The notes under the pieces are model-generated. The model saw only the letters and a program-made list of their open reading frames with translations, ran no database searches and was not told the origin of the DNA. From contig NZ_MUHE01000005.1 of NCBI RefSeq assembly GCF_002217405.1, positions 62,001 to 126,000 of the forward strand: a DNA stretch of 64,000 nt. Direction: 5' to 3'. Within the stretch, counting starts at the first letter, position 1. Each line of letters begins with the position of its first letter. This stretch comes from Flavobacterium psychrophilum DSM 3660 = ATCC 49418. Its GTDB lineage: Bacteria; Bacteroidota; Bacteroidia; Flavobacteriales; Flavobacteriaceae. Positions 24,296-34,110 of this stretch are shown here, piece after piece. A program made the position numbers and the translations under genes.

Positions 24296-27200
24296 ATGCA
24301 AAAATATTTATTATCACTTTTCGTATTTTTATCCTTCGTATTTACTTCAATGTTTGCACAGCAGTCAGCCATTTATACTAATGATTTAGCAGCGTATAAT
24401 AAAGCTTTGTCTTTATTTAATGACAAACAATACCAATTGGCTCAAATACTTTTTGATAAGGTAAAACAAGAAAATTTAAATCCCGAATTAGAAGCCGATT
24501 GTACTTATTATAGTGCCAATTGCGCCATCAGGTTAAATCAGAATAATGCCGATGAAAAGATGCAAAATTTTGTAAAAAATTATCCAACAAGTACCAAACA
24601 AAATTTAGCTTATACTGAAGTCGCTACCTATTATTTCGAGCAAGGGAAATACCCACAAGCCTTAGAATGGTTCGATAAAGTTGATGAAAGTAGTTTGACG
24701 GAAGATGAATTAGATAAATATAATTTCTATAAAGGATATAGTTTTTTTAATTCTAGCAAAAAGAAAGAAGCCACTCAGTATTTTAATAAAGTAGTCAATT
24801 CGCAAGAATATGGCTCGCAAGCCAAATATTATTTAGGCTTTTTAGCTTATGAAGGCGACGATTATAAGGAAGCAACAAAATATTTCGATCAGGTTTCGGG
24901 CGAAGAAAAATACAAGGAAAAGTTGTCGTATTTTCAAGCGGATATGAATTTTAAATTAGGAAAATTCGACAAAGCGATTCAGTTAGGACAAGCAGCAATG
25001 AATAATTCTAATGATTTCGAAAAATCTGAGTTGAATAAAATTATTGGCGAAAGTTATTTTAATTTAAAAGAATACAACCAAGCTATTCCGTTTCTAAAAG
25101 AATACAAAGGAAAAAAAGGAAAATGGAATAATACCGATTATTATCAGTTAGGATACGCTTTTTACAAACAAAATGATTTCGAAAATGCGATTAATCAGTT
25201 TAATAAAATTATAGATGGTAAAGATTTTGTAGCTCAAAATGCCTATTATCATTTAGGTGAAAGTTATTTGAAAACCGATAAAAAACCACAAGCTTTAAAT
25301 GCTTTCAAAAATGCTTCGGAAATGACTTTTGATATAAAAATACAAGAAGATGCGGCTTTAAATTATGCTCGATTGAGTTATGATATAGGAAATTCCTACC
25401 AAAGTGTTCCTGATGTTTTAAATGGTTTTATGACAAAATACCCGTCAAATCCTAACAAACCAGAAATCGAAAATTTATTAATTAATTCCTATATTACCTC
25501 AAAAAATTATAAAGAAGCGTTAAATTTATTAGAAAAAAATAAATCGTTTGAAAACAAAACAGCATACCAAAAAGTAGCTTTTTATCGTGGGTTAGAATTA
25601 TTTACCGATGGAAGTTATAAAGAGGCTTTAGCTATTTTTAAAAAATCGATCGCCGAACAAAAAGACCCTAAATTTTCCGCTCGTGGTACGTTCTGGAAAG
25701 CAGAAACCGAATATATTTTAAATGATTTTACCAATGCCTTATTAAGTTTTAAGCAGTTTTTAGGTTATCCTGAAGCCAAAGAAACAGTCGAATTTGCAAA
25801 CGTAAATTACAACATGGCATACAGCCATTTTAAGTTGAAAGAATACGAACAAGCAGGTAATTTTTTTCAGAAATATATCGAAGTTTCTAAAGACGACAAA
25901 ACCCGTTTAACCGATGCTTATCTGCGTTTGGCCGACAGCAAATTTGTAACCACAAGATATGCAGCTGCATTAGAAGCATACGATAAAGCCATCATTTTAA
26001 AAACTTTCGATGCAGATTATGCTACTTTTCAAAAAGCAATTTGTTACGGATTTATGGGTAAAAATGATAAGAAAATAGCGGGTTTTAATCAGTTTCTAAA
26101 AACCTATCCAAACTCACAATATCGTGACGATGCATTGTTCGAACTAGCCAATACCTATACTACCGAAAATGAAACAGCATCATCTATAAAAACTTATGAT
26201 CAATTAATTGCCGAGAATAGTAACGGAAGTTACGTCTCTAAAGCGCTACTTCGCCAAGGTTTAATATATTATAATGCTGATAAAGACGAACAAGCTTTAA
26301 CCAAATTTAAAAAAGTAGTGGCTAATTTTCCAAAATCGGAAGAAGCACTCGAAGCCGTAAAAACAGCACGATTAATTTATGTAGATAACGGAAAAGTAGA
26401 TGAGTATACCACTTGGGTAAAATCGCTCGATTTTGTAAATATTTCCGACTCAGATTTAGATAACGATTCTTGGGAAGCTGCCGAAAAGCAATATTTGCAA
26501 GGGAATAACAAACAAGCCATTACAAACTTAAGCAGTTATATTAAGACTTTTCCTAACGGAATACGTATTCTAAAAGCTAATTTTTATTTGGCAGAAAGTT
26601 ATTTCAAAGAAGAATCTGCTAATTCAATCCCTTATTATGAGTACACCATTTCAAAAGCTAGAAGCGAATATACAGAGCAATCTTTGTCACGATTATGCCA
26701 GATTTTCTTAAGAAATACAAACTATACTAAAGCAATACCTGTTTTACTTCGATTAGAAAGTGAAGCCGATTTTCCTCAAAATAAAACCTATGCACAAGCC
26801 AATTTGATGAAAAGTTATTATACCGAAAAGGATTATGCCAACTCAGTAATTTATGCCGAAAAAGTATTAGAAAACCCCAAAACAGAAGATAAAATTAAGA
26901 GTGATGCACAAATCATTGTAGCTCGTTCGGCTATAAAAGTGGGTAATGAAGCAAAAGCAAAAGTCGCTTACGCAAAATTGCAAAAAATAGCCAAAGGAGA
27001 ACTAGCTGCCGAAGCACTATTTTATGAGGCGTATTTCAAAAATGCAGCATCACAATTTGAAGAATCTAACAAAGTAGTTCAAAAACTAGCCAAAGATTAT
27101 TCGGGTTATAAATATTTTGGTGCCAAAGGATTAGTAGTTATGGCAAAGAATTTTTACGGATTAAAAGACAGTTTTCAAGCAACTTATATTTTAGAAAGTG

Positions 27201-27307
27201 TAATTAAAAACTTTACAGATTATGCAGATGTAGTACTAGAAGCCAAAAAAGAACTTGATTTAATTAAGTTCGAAGAAGCCAAAACAAATTCGTCGATTAC
27301 TAAATAA
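24296..27307 (+). CDS. large exported tetratricopeptide-repeat protein
   Basis: 1003 aa with a signal peptide (MQKYLLSLFVFLSFVFTSMFAQQ). Almost the whole mature chain is TPR-like helical repeats with the A/Y/G pattern, for example 'YNKALSLFNDKQYQLAQILFDKV', 'NYPTSTKQNLAYTEVATYYFEQGKYPQALEWFDKV' and 'QLGYAFYKQNDFENAINQFNKII'. I estimate more than 15 repeats. It probably lies in the periplasm or under the outer membrane as a protein-binding scaffold. It is followed 61 bp later by a beta-barrel protein on the same strand. Such TPR-barrel pairs recur in Bacteroidota and suggest a complex, but the function is unknown to me. Confidence 0.88.
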   Translation: MQKYLLSLFVFLSFVFTSMFAQQSAIYTNDLAAYNKALSLFNDKQYQLAQILFDKVKQENLNPELEADCTYYSANCAIRLNQNNADEKMQNFVKNYPTSTKQNLAYTEVATYYFEQGKYPQALEWFDKVDESSLTEDELDKYNFYKGYSFFNSSKKKEATQYFNKVVNSQEYGSQAKYYLGFLAYEGDDYKEATKYFDQVSGEEKYKEKLSYFQADMNFKLGKFDKAIQLGQAAMNNSNDFEKSELNKIIGESYFNLKEYNQAIPFLKEYKGKKGKWNNTDYYQLGYAFYKQNDFENAINQFNKIIDGKDFVAQNAYYHLGESYLKTDKKPQALNAFKNASEMTFDIKIQEDAALNYARLSYDIGNSYQSVPDVLNGFMTKYPSNPNKPEIENLLINSYITSKNYKEALNLLEKNKSFENKTAYQKVAFYRGLELFTDGSYKEALAIFKKSIAEQKDPKFSARGTFWKAETEYILNDFTNALLSFKQFLGYPEAKETVEFANVNYNMAYSHFKLKEYEQAGNFFQKYIEVSKDDKTRLTDAYLRLADSKFVTTRYAAALEAYDKAIILKTFDADYATFQKAICYGFMGKNDKKIAGFNQFLKTYPNSQYRDDALFELANTYTTENETASSIKTYDQLIAENSNGSYVSKALLRQGLIYYNADKDEQALTKFKKVVANFPKSEEALEAVKTARLIYVDNGKVDEYTTWVKSLDFVNISDSDLDNDSWEAAEKQYLQGNNKQAITNLSSYIKTFPNGIRILKANFYLAESYFKEESANSIPYYEYTISKARSEYTEQSLSRLCQIFLRNTNYTKAIPVLLRLESEADFPQNKTYAQANLMKSYYTEKDYANSVIYAEKVLENPKTEDKIKSDAQIIVARSAIKVGNEAKAKVAYAKLQKIAKGELAAEALFYEAYFKNAASQFEESNKVVQKLAKDYSGYKYFGAKGLVVMAKNFYGLKDSFQATYILESVIKNFTDYADVVLEAKKELDLIKFEEAKTNSSITK

Positions 27308-27317
27308 ATATTTTGTA

Positions 27318-27352
27318 AATCTTTGTGTCATCTTCGTGTGACTTTGTGAAAT
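27318..27352. repeat. 'CTTTGTG' intergenic repeat, copy 4 (reverse)
   Basis: ATCTTTGTGTCATCTTCGTGTGACTTTGTG, the reverse-oriented form of the CACAAAG stretches, in the 61-bp gap between the TPR and barrel genes. Confidence 0.5.
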
Positions 27353-27368
27353 AGCAAACAAAACATAT

Positions 27369-29132
27369 ATGAAAAATAAAATCATCATAATCCTACTTAT
27401 AACATTCCAGCTTTCTTTCGCACAAAAGAAAGACGAAAATATTGGTACCGAAGTTGTAAACGTAGTAAAACCATATACGCCAACCATTTCCGATGCTTTC
27501 AAAGTAAAAGAAATTCCATCATTAAACGATAATGAAACAAGCAAGAAAGAAGAAGTTAAATACCAGATTTTCTCTTTTCCTGTGGCATCAACATTTACAC
27601 CATCTAAAGGCAAAGCCGCAGGTGTAGAAAAAGCCAAGCAAGAAAAGTTGTTTTCTAACTATGCGGTACTCGGTTTTGGAAATTACGGAACTGTAAATAC
27701 AGAATTGTTTGTTTCTCACCAGTTAGATAATTACCAATATGTAGCCGGAAAAATACAGCATCAATCCTCACAAGGTGGTATCAAAAATGTAGCTTTAAAC
27801 GATAAATTTTCGGAATCATCTATCAATGTCATGTATGGTTATAATCGTCAGCAAACCAATTTTAAATTAGATTTAGGATACAAACACGAAGGCTATAATT
27901 GGTACGGATTGCCTTTGCAAAACCCAAATTTTTATAATATTAGGTTAGATACAATTAATCCAAGTCATCAATACAATACAATTTCGTTGGGTTCAGAATT
28001 GGCTATTTCAAGTGGTTTTTTCGAAAAAGCAAACCTAAATTTTATGGCTTTTTCCGATAATTATGGGTCTAAAGAAAATCGATTTATCATTAAACCTATT
28101 TTTAATTTCGATTTTGGAAATACAGCTATAAAAGCAAAATTTAATCTCGATTATTTGACTACTAGTTTCGATACTTCTTATTTGCTACAATATCCAGTAG
28201 TTGGTGTAAATACAAATATTAAAAAATCTAATTTAATATTTAGTGTTAACCCAAGTTATCAATTATTAAAAGATGATTTGTCGATCGAATTAGGTGCAGA
28301 AGTTACTTTTCTTTCAAGACCAAAAAATGTTTATTTAGGAATTAATAACGAATCTAAAAGTAGCTTGTTTATTTATCCAAAAGTAAAATTATCTTATAAA
28401 GTGGTTAGCGATTTAATGATCGCTTTTGCGGGTGCAGAAGGCGGGTTAAATCAAAATTCATACGCTAATTTTGTGAGTCAAAATAAATTTTTGTCGCCAA
28501 CCTTATTTATCGAGCCAACCGACAAACAATATGATATTTATGCTGGTTTAAGAGGAAAATTAGCCAGTACTTTATCTTATAATGTAAAAGTATCTTATAT
28601 TTCTTCAAAAAACCAAACTTTGTTTAAGGCCAATCCGTATTTATTGGCACCATCACAAAATTACAGTTACGGAAATTCGTTCGATGTGGCTTATGATAAT
28701 ATAAAAAACCTTTCATTTTTTGGAGAATTAAAAACCGATGTTAATAAAAATATTTCTTTGGGTTTAAATGTTGAACTAAATGATTATAAAACAAATTTTG
28801 AAGCCCAACCCTGGAATTTGCCAGCCATAAAAGCCTCTTTTACCACTAATTTTAATGTAGCTAAAAAATGGTATGCAGGAACACAGTTGTTTTATGTAGG
28901 CGAAAGAAAAGATGCGTTTACTAATTATAAATCGTTTGCTTTTTCAGATTCAGTAAGAACTTTAGCTGCGTTTTTCGATCTCAATGCGCATGTAGGTTAT
29001 AAATATAACGAACGATTAACTGCTTTCTTAAAAGGAAATAATCTTGCCAACCAAAATTATAATCGCTGGTTAAATTACGCTGTGCAAGGCGCACAAGTAA
29101 TAATTGGGGCAAGTTATAAATTCGACTTTTAG
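27369..29132 (+). CDS. plugless outer-membrane beta-barrel protein (TonB-receptor-like)
   Basis: 587 aa with a signal peptide (MKNKIIIILLITFQLSFAQ). After a ~60-residue linker ('EVVNVVKPYTPTISDAFKVKEIPS') the chain alternates aromatic/hydrophilic beta-strand patterns typical of an outer-membrane barrel, ending 'AQVIIGASYKFDF' with a C-terminal Phe. 'LTAFLKGNNLANQNYNRWLNYAVQGAQ' matches the last strands of TonB-dependent receptors, but no plug domain is present and the barrel is shorter than a 22-strand receptor. It probably works with the TPR protein just upstream. Substrate unknown. Confidence 0.8.
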   Translation: MKNKIIIILLITFQLSFAQKKDENIGTEVVNVVKPYTPTISDAFKVKEIPSLNDNETSKKEEVKYQIFSFPVASTFTPSKGKAAGVEKAKQEKLFSNYAVLGFGNYGTVNTELFVSHQLDNYQYVAGKIQHQSSQGGIKNVALNDKFSESSINVMYGYNRQQTNFKLDLGYKHEGYNWYGLPLQNPNFYNIRLDTINPSHQYNTISLGSELAISSGFFEKANLNFMAFSDNYGSKENRFIIKPIFNFDFGNTAIKAKFNLDYLTTSFDTSYLLQYPVVGVNTNIKKSNLIFSVNPSYQLLKDDLSIELGAEVTFLSRPKNVYLGINNESKSSLFIYPKVKLSYKVVSDLMIAFAGAEGGLNQNSYANFVSQNKFLSPTLFIEPTDKQYDIYAGLRGKLASTLSYNVKVSYISSKNQTLFKANPYLLAPSQNYSYGNSFDVAYDNIKNLSFFGELKTDVNKNISLGLNVELNDYKTNFEAQPWNLPAIKASFTTNFNVAKKWYAGTQLFYVGERKDAFTNYKSFAFSDSVRTLAAFFDLNAHVGYKYNERLTAFLKGNNLANQNYNRWLNYAVQGAQVIIGASYKFDF

Positions 29133-29138
29133 ATTTTT

Positions 29139-29200
29139 AACCCTATAAATTCGTTTAGTTTGGCTATAAAAAAGCAAATTTAATATGAATTTATAGGGTT
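29139..29200. terminator. bidirectional terminator between convergent genes
   Basis: Perfect 14-bp arms AACCCTATAAATTC (29139-29152) and GAATTTATAGGGTT (29187-29200) with a 34-nt AT-rich loop, between two convergent stops. Confidence 0.65.
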
Positions 29201-29216
29201 TAATAAAAAAAGTAAA

Positions 29217-31424
29217 TTATAAGAAGAAACTAACTCCCAAAACAATATTTCTTCCAATATTCGAAATACGATCTGTTTTTAGTCTAGAAAGATGCGAAAT
29301 ATAGCTTTTGTTCAGCATATTATTAGCATTGATAGAAATATCAAATTTTAGTTTATTGATGTTTATATTTCCACCTAAACCTACATTTACCAGCGTATAA
29401 TCCTTACTTTTTGTTTCAAAAGTGCTATTGTTATTTTGTTTAAAAACACTTTCAATATTTAAGGTTGCAAATCCTTTTTTAATCCAATTATTGAGGTTAA
29501 ATTCTGTGCGAATGTTATTATTCCATTTGTTTGCAGGAATAAGAGGTAAATATTCTCCGTTCTCTTTCAGACCAGTTACGGTTTCGAAACTACTGGTAAT
29601 ATGCAACCAATCTAGCGGATGCGGATGAAAATGAATACCAAATTCTCCTCCATATAATTTTGCATTGGCTTGCACATAATCGTACACATCATTATCTGCC
29701 ATTATACTTCCGTTTGGCGCAATAAAAATATAGTTGCTAATATTATTGTAAAACCCGTTGGCAAAAAATTCAAAATGAGAATTTCCATATTCTAAATTTA
29801 AATCAGTTTGAATATTTTGTTCATTTTTTAAATTAGAATTTCCAATCTCGTATCTATTACTACCTTCATGAACACCGTTTGAGGTTAGTTCGGCCAAATT
29901 TGGAGATCTAAAACCTGAGGCAACATTCAATCTAAAAGACAAATTATCTGTTAGTTTTGTTTTATAACCCACAGAAGCATTAAAACTCGTATATTTTTTG
30001 CTAATCGCTTCAAAATAACCTTCATCGCCTATAATTCCGTGGCTTTCGGTATTAATTTTTCTAGTATCATAGCGAAATCCGGCCTGTATAACATTCGATT
30101 TCCATTCGTAATTTGTGGTTAACAAAGCACCAATGTCATTAGTCTTGGCATCAGGAATTAATAATTCTGACCCCAAATTTTTATTACTTTGACTCATTCC
30201 TTGCACACCAATAATAGCTTCTAATTTTCCAATATTTGGCAAATAATATTTTAAATCATAGTTTAAAGTGTTCAAAATCATATCTAAAACAGGAATCGTA
30301 CTATCTGCAAATTCCTTACGACTGTTAGAAATATATCCAAAATCGGCATCAAATTTCGAGTTTCTGAAATAAAAATTATTATGCAAACTCAAAATATGGT
30401 TCACCACACCTTGCCTAGGATAATCAGGATCTCTCTTTGTAGTTTGCAAACCTATTTGCTCTGGAATTCCTAAATTTAAATGATTCAAATTATATCGCAA
30501 AACACTAGAAAACTTAGAATTGCTAAAACCAAGAGCAGTTTTTACATCAGCTTCTTCAAAACGAGTGTTGGTAACCAAGCTATCACTTGGCATTTTATAA
30601 TCGCCATGGTTATTATAAGCTCCACGAATTAAAAATTTCCAATTTTCAGAAGATGATTTCAAACCAAATGAAGTGTTACTTCCATTTGTATTGGAAAAAT
30701 ATTTTTGACTAAAATCTGCCAAATAAGAGTTCGGTTTAGCAAATTTCTCAGGATTAAAATACAATACCCCTCCCAACGCATCAGAGCCATACAACAACGA
30801 AGCAGGGCCTTTTATAACCTCTACACTCTCTATACCACTCTCGTTAAGACCCAAACCATGCTCTTCTCCAAATTGCTGATTTTCTAACCGTACACCTTGT
30901 GTGTACACCAAAACACGATTCCCGCTTAACCCACGAATAACAGGTTTTCCTATAGATGTTCCTGTAGATACCTGCGAAACTCCAGCAATAGAAGCCAATC
31001 CCTCCATGAGCGTTGCGGCTCCTTTTTGTTGTAATTCTCTAATACTTTTGTGTTCAATTTTCATCACATTTTGCGATTGAATTTTGTTAAAAATAGTAGC
31101 CGCTATTTTCACTTCTTCTAAATGATTCGAGGAAGATTCTAGCCTAATATTTAAATTAATCTCTGCTTTATTTATAAAAACAGAAACCAATTTTTCATCA
31201 TAACCCACAAGAGAAAAAGATATTTTAAATTTTCCTTTTGGCAAATCTAAAAACAAGAAATTCCCGTTACTATCAGAGATTGTTTCTTTATTTAACTCAG
31301 GAATAGAAACCAAGACAGTTTCTAAAATTTTATTTTCGGAATTAGTAATAGCACCTGTAATTTTATTTTGTGCATTACAAAAAATGGCAAACCCTAACAA
31401 TAGGGCAACTAAAAATGATTTCAT
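29217..31424 (-). CDS. TonB-dependent outer-membrane receptor
   Basis: 735 aa. Signal peptide (MKSFLVALLLGFAIFCNAQ), then a carboxypeptidase-regulatory-like beta-sandwich ('KITGAITNSENKILETVLVSIPELNKETISDSNGNFLF'), a plug domain ('GAATLMEGLASIAGVSQVSTGTSIGKPVIRGLSGNRVLVYTQGVRLENQQFGEEHGLG', 'VEVIKGPASLLYGSDALGGVLYF'), and a 22-strand-type barrel ending in 'NIGRNIVLGVSFFL'. The plug resembles metal/haem/cobalamin-type rather than SusC-type receptors. A small His/Cys-rich exported protein lies upstream on the same strand (about 280 bp), suggesting metal uptake (Zn or Cu); this is an inference. Confidence 0.93.
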   Translation of the reverse strand: MKSFLVALLLGFAIFCNAQNKITGAITNSENKILETVLVSIPELNKETISDSNGNFLFLDLPKGKFKISFSLVGYDEKLVSVFINKAEINLNIRLESSSNHLEEVKIAATIFNKIQSQNVMKIEHKSIRELQQKGAATLMEGLASIAGVSQVSTGTSIGKPVIRGLSGNRVLVYTQGVRLENQQFGEEHGLGLNESGIESVEVIKGPASLLYGSDALGGVLYFNPEKFAKPNSYLADFSQKYFSNTNGSNTSFGLKSSSENWKFLIRGAYNNHGDYKMPSDSLVTNTRFEEADVKTALGFSNSKFSSVLRYNLNHLNLGIPEQIGLQTTKRDPDYPRQGVVNHILSLHNNFYFRNSKFDADFGYISNSRKEFADSTIPVLDMILNTLNYDLKYYLPNIGKLEAIIGVQGMSQSNKNLGSELLIPDAKTNDIGALLTTNYEWKSNVIQAGFRYDTRKINTESHGIIGDEGYFEAISKKYTSFNASVGYKTKLTDNLSFRLNVASGFRSPNLAELTSNGVHEGSNRYEIGNSNLKNEQNIQTDLNLEYGNSHFEFFANGFYNNISNYIFIAPNGSIMADNDVYDYVQANAKLYGGEFGIHFHPHPLDWLHITSSFETVTGLKENGEYLPLIPANKWNNNIRTEFNLNNWIKKGFATLNIESVFKQNNNSTFETKSKDYTLVNVGLGGNININKLKFDISINANNMLNKSYISHLSRLKTDRISNIGRNIVLGVSFFL

Positions 31425-31475
31425 AGTATAGGGTAATTTTTATAGCGTTCAATACTATAATTTACAATCTATATT

Positions 31476-31589
31476 ATTTGGGCGTGACCCTACGTAAAAA
31501 CTACGGGTCGGGCTTTTCGTTCCCGCTTTTTTTTATTTGGCTAAAAAACGCCAAACAAAAAAAGAGCTCCACTTCAATCCCTCACGCAG
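31476..31589. repeat. intergenic repeat family 1, copy C
   Basis: Runs TTGGGCGTGACCC, GGGTCGGGCTTTTCG, a hairpin core (CGCTTTTTTTTATTTGGC...GCCAAACAAAAAAAGAG), then CAATCCCTCACGC. It is the reverse orientation of the copy between trpB and trpA. It lies between the His-rich gene and the TonB receptor gene and leaves each with its own upstream region. Confidence 0.7.
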
Positions 31590-31707
31590 AGAAAATCCAA
31601 AAGAAAATCTCAATAATAAAAGCAGTAAATTATAAGATTAAACCATTTTATTGTTTAAAATAAGTAGATTGTATTGCTAAAAAAAAACAATTTCAGCAAC
31701 AAATAAA

Positions 31708-32058
31708 TTAAAACATAAAACTAGGAGGAGCTCGAAGCGCAAAAAGGCTTCCTTTAAAAAAATTAGTTATTTCTCTAGAATATAAAAAAGAATATCTTGT
31801 AAAGATTATTTTTTTTATAAATTGAAAACAAGAAACACCCGAACAAACAAAACCACCTAAAGTAAAATTACAAATAAAACAGTGGTCAAAATTATGGTGT
31901 TGGTGGGTAATTTGAGAACCAGAAGTTGGTTTATGATGGCAATGTTTTTGAGAAATTTGCTTCGCCAAATGCTCATAACTATGCACCGATTGAAATAGTA
32001 TCGAAAACAATACTACCATCGCTAATAATGAGTTTATAACAACAAATTTCTTGTTCAT
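31708..32058 (-). CDS. small exported His/Cys-rich protein (putative metal-binding)
   Basis: About 116 aa from the ATG at 32058 (MNKKFVVINSLLAMVVLF); a longer in-frame start 20 codons upstream would extend into the upstream inverted repeat. An N-terminal hydrophobic segment (5-25) serves as signal or anchor. It is followed by a dense metal-ligand cluster: H26, H30, H39-C40-H41-H42, H52, H54-H55 and H59-C60-x-x-C63. I recall similar small proteins encoded beside TonB receptors in Bacteroidota. A role in Zn/Cu handling is likely but inferred. The C-terminal ~45 residues have no clear features. Confidence 0.7.
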   Translation of the reverse strand: MNKKFVVINSLLAMVVLFSILFQSVHSYEHLAKQISQKHCHHKPTSGSQITHQHHNFDHCFICNFTLGGFVCSGVSCFQFIKKIIFTRYSFLYSREITNFFKGSLFALRAPPSFMF

Positions 32059-32086
32059 ACCATGCAAATGTAATAAAGCAAAAAAG

Positions 32087-32140
32087 AAAATGCGTTTAAA
32101 TTTAACAAAATTTATCATTTGCTAAATTTAAACGCATTTT
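32087..32140 (-). terminator. long inverted repeat after asd, likely terminator
   Basis: Perfect 18-bp arms AAAATGCGTTTAAATTTA (32087-32104) and its complement (32123-32140), with an 18-nt loop, starting 20 bp after the asd stop. On the minus strand the second arm is followed by TTTTCTTTTTT. It also lies just upstream of the His-rich gene, so a regulatory role is possible. Confidence 0.65.
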
Positions 32141-32160
32141 GAAATATATATTATATATGT

Positions 32161-33150
32161 TTAAACCAAATTATTAGTAATTAAATATTCAGCAATTTGT
32201 ACTGTATTTGTAGCAGCACCTTTGCGCAAATTATCAGCTACAATCCACATGTTTATTGAGTTGGGTTGGCTTTCGTCACGACGAATTCGTCCTACAAAAA
32301 CAGCATCTTTTCCTTGGGCATACATAGGCATCGGATAGGTATAAGTATCATTATTATCTTGTACCACAACACCAGGGGTATTATGCAAAAGCTGGCGAAC
32401 TTCATTTACATCAAAATCATTAGCAAACTCTACATTTACCGCTTCGCTATGCCCTCCAACAATAGGCACACGAACAGCAGTAGCAGTAACGGCAATAGTT
32501 TTATCATCTAATATTTTTTGAGTTTCACGAACCAGTTTCATTTCTTCTTTAGTATAACCGTTTTCTTCAAAACTATCACATTGCGGAATAGCATTTTTGT
32601 GAATAGGATATTTATACGCCATTTCGCCAGAAATTCCTGCATATTCGTTTTCTAATTGCTGCACTGCTTTTACCCCAGTTCCTGTGATAGATTGATAAGT
32701 AGAAACAATAACACGCTTAATCTTATATTTTTTATGCAACGGCGCTAAAACCATCACTAATTGAATAGTCGAGCAGTTGGCATTTGGAATAATTTTGTCC
32801 TCTTTTGTTAATATAGAAGCATTTATCTCAGGAACAACCAGTTTCTTAGTAGGATCCATTCTCCAAGCCGATGAATTATCGATTACAGTTGTACCAGCAG
32901 CAGCAAATTTTGGAGCCCATTCCAGAGAAGTTTCTCCACCAGCAGAAAACAAAGCAATATCTGCTTTCATATCTACTGCCGTTTGCATACCTACTACTTT
33001 ATATTTTGTACCCTTAAATTCTATTTCTTTTCCTACAGATCGCTCTGAAGCAACAGGGATTAACTCGGTTACAGGAAAATTTCTTTCGGCTAATACTTGA
33101 AGCATTACTTCGCCAACCATTCCGGTTGCGCCAACAACTGCAATTTTCAT
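32161..33150 (-). CDS. asd: aspartate-semialdehyde dehydrogenase
   Basis: Reduces aspartyl phosphate to the semialdehyde, the branch to Lys/DAP, Thr and Met. 329 aa. NADP-binding 'VGATGMVGEVMLQVL', 'SAGGETSLEWA', the nucleophile Cys in 'IIPNANCSTIQLVMVL', 'STYQSITGTGVKAVQQLENE' and the His/Arg region 'RVPIVGGHSEAVNVEF' are all present. Monocistronic by context. Confidence 0.97.
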   Translation of the reverse strand: MKIAVVGATGMVGEVMLQVLAERNFPVTELIPVASERSVGKEIEFKGTKYKVVGMQTAVDMKADIALFSAGGETSLEWAPKFAAAGTTVIDNSSAWRMDPTKKLVVPEINASILTKEDKIIPNANCSTIQLVMVLAPLHKKYKIKRVIVSTYQSITGTGVKAVQQLENEYAGISGEMAYKYPIHKNAIPQCDSFEENGYTKEEMKLVRETQKILDDKTIAVTATAVRVPIVGGHSEAVNVEFANDFDVNEVRQLLHNTPGVVVQDNNDTYTYPMPMYAQGKDAVFVGRIRRDESQPNSINMWIVADNLRKGAATNTVQIAEYLITNNLV

Positions 33151-33175
33151 AATTTTTATTTTTATTTTCGAAATA

Positions 33176-33183
33176 CAAAAGTA
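33176..33183 (-). promoter_or_regulatory. -7 promoter element of asd
   Basis: TACTTTTG on the minus strand, 25 nt before the asd start, an exact TAnnTTTG match; no convincing -33 element. Confidence 0.45.
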
Positions 33184-33461
33184 ATAAATATTGATTTGAT
33201 TTTAAGAAAACCAATAAAAAAGAAAAACCATTTTAATTTAACAAACAATTTGGTTATAATATGTTTAGGGGTTATTATTTTTCGATTAAATTTTAAATAT
33301 TTTAAAAACAGATGACCTAATTCTAATAAGGCAATTTCTAAAAACTACTTTCAGTATTTCTAATTGTATTTTAGCCTTTTTAAAAATAATATCCTAAATT
33401 TGAATTAAAATTAAATCAGCTCACATCAATAACGATGTGAAACTCGACAAATAATGTTTAA
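33184..33461. other. intergenic region between divergent asd and the GreA-like gene
   Basis: AT-rich. A -7 element TAAATTTG for the GreA-like gene is at 33395-33402. The leader that follows holds a small hairpin, TCACATC-AATAAC-GATGTGA (33421-33440). Nothing else is seen. Confidence 0.45.
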
Positions 33462-33911
33462 ATGGTTGTCAAACAAGAAATACACCAACAATACCTTCAA
33501 TTGGTTCAAGATAAAATCGATGTTTTTCAAGACATGATTTCATCATTAACAGAAGATTCTAAAAATGATGCCAAAGGCTCGGCAGGCGACAAGCACGAAA
33601 CAGCGTTGTCTATGATGCACATCGAGCAGGAAAAACTAACGCACAAACTCAAAGAGTCAATAGCGCAAAAAGCTATTTTAGATAAGATTGATGCTTCGCA
33701 AATACATCACAAAGTAGCAGTTGGTAGTTTAGTTATAACCAATAACCTCACGGTTTATATTAGTGTGGCATTGCCTAAAATTACTATCCAAAATAAAAAT
33801 ATATTTGCTATTTCGCCACAATCACCATTGGCAATTCAGTTAATGGGAAAAGGTGTTGGTTATGAATTTGAAGTAAATTTAATCAAATATATAATTCAAG
33901 AGATTTTCTAA
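33462..33911 (+). CDS. GreA/GreB-like C-terminal domain protein
   Basis: 149 aa. The C-terminus 'IFAISPQSPLAIQLMGKGVGYEFEVN' matches the FKBP-like C-terminal domain of transcript-cleavage factors GreA/GreB. The N-terminal half is a predicted helical hairpin ('LVQDKIDVFQDMISSLTEDSKNDAKGSAGDKHETALSMMHIEQEKLTHKLKESIAQ') with the 'GDKHETA' acidic tip seen in Gre-like proteins. Such short relatives are often misannotated. A role at the RNA polymerase secondary channel is plausible but unproven. Monocistronic, with its own -7 box. Confidence 0.75.
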   Translation: MVVKQEIHQQYLQLVQDKIDVFQDMISSLTEDSKNDAKGSAGDKHETALSMMHIEQEKLTHKLKESIAQKAILDKIDASQIHHKVAVGSLVITNNLTVYISVALPKITIQNKNIFAISPQSPLAIQLMGKGVGYEFEVNLIKYIIQEIF

Positions 33912-34110
33912 AAATGGGTGAGTGTTCGTTCAATCCGTGGGCTAAAAATTACAATTTAAAACTTCAAATGTAAATCTAAACGCTTTTGCTTTCATAATTA
34001 TATTTAAAATAAATATTTACTTTCAAATTATAACTAAATACAAATATATGGTATAAATAGTAAATCATATTGCGCAATTTTGCTTCAGAAATAATTAGAA
34101 ACAAAACGTT

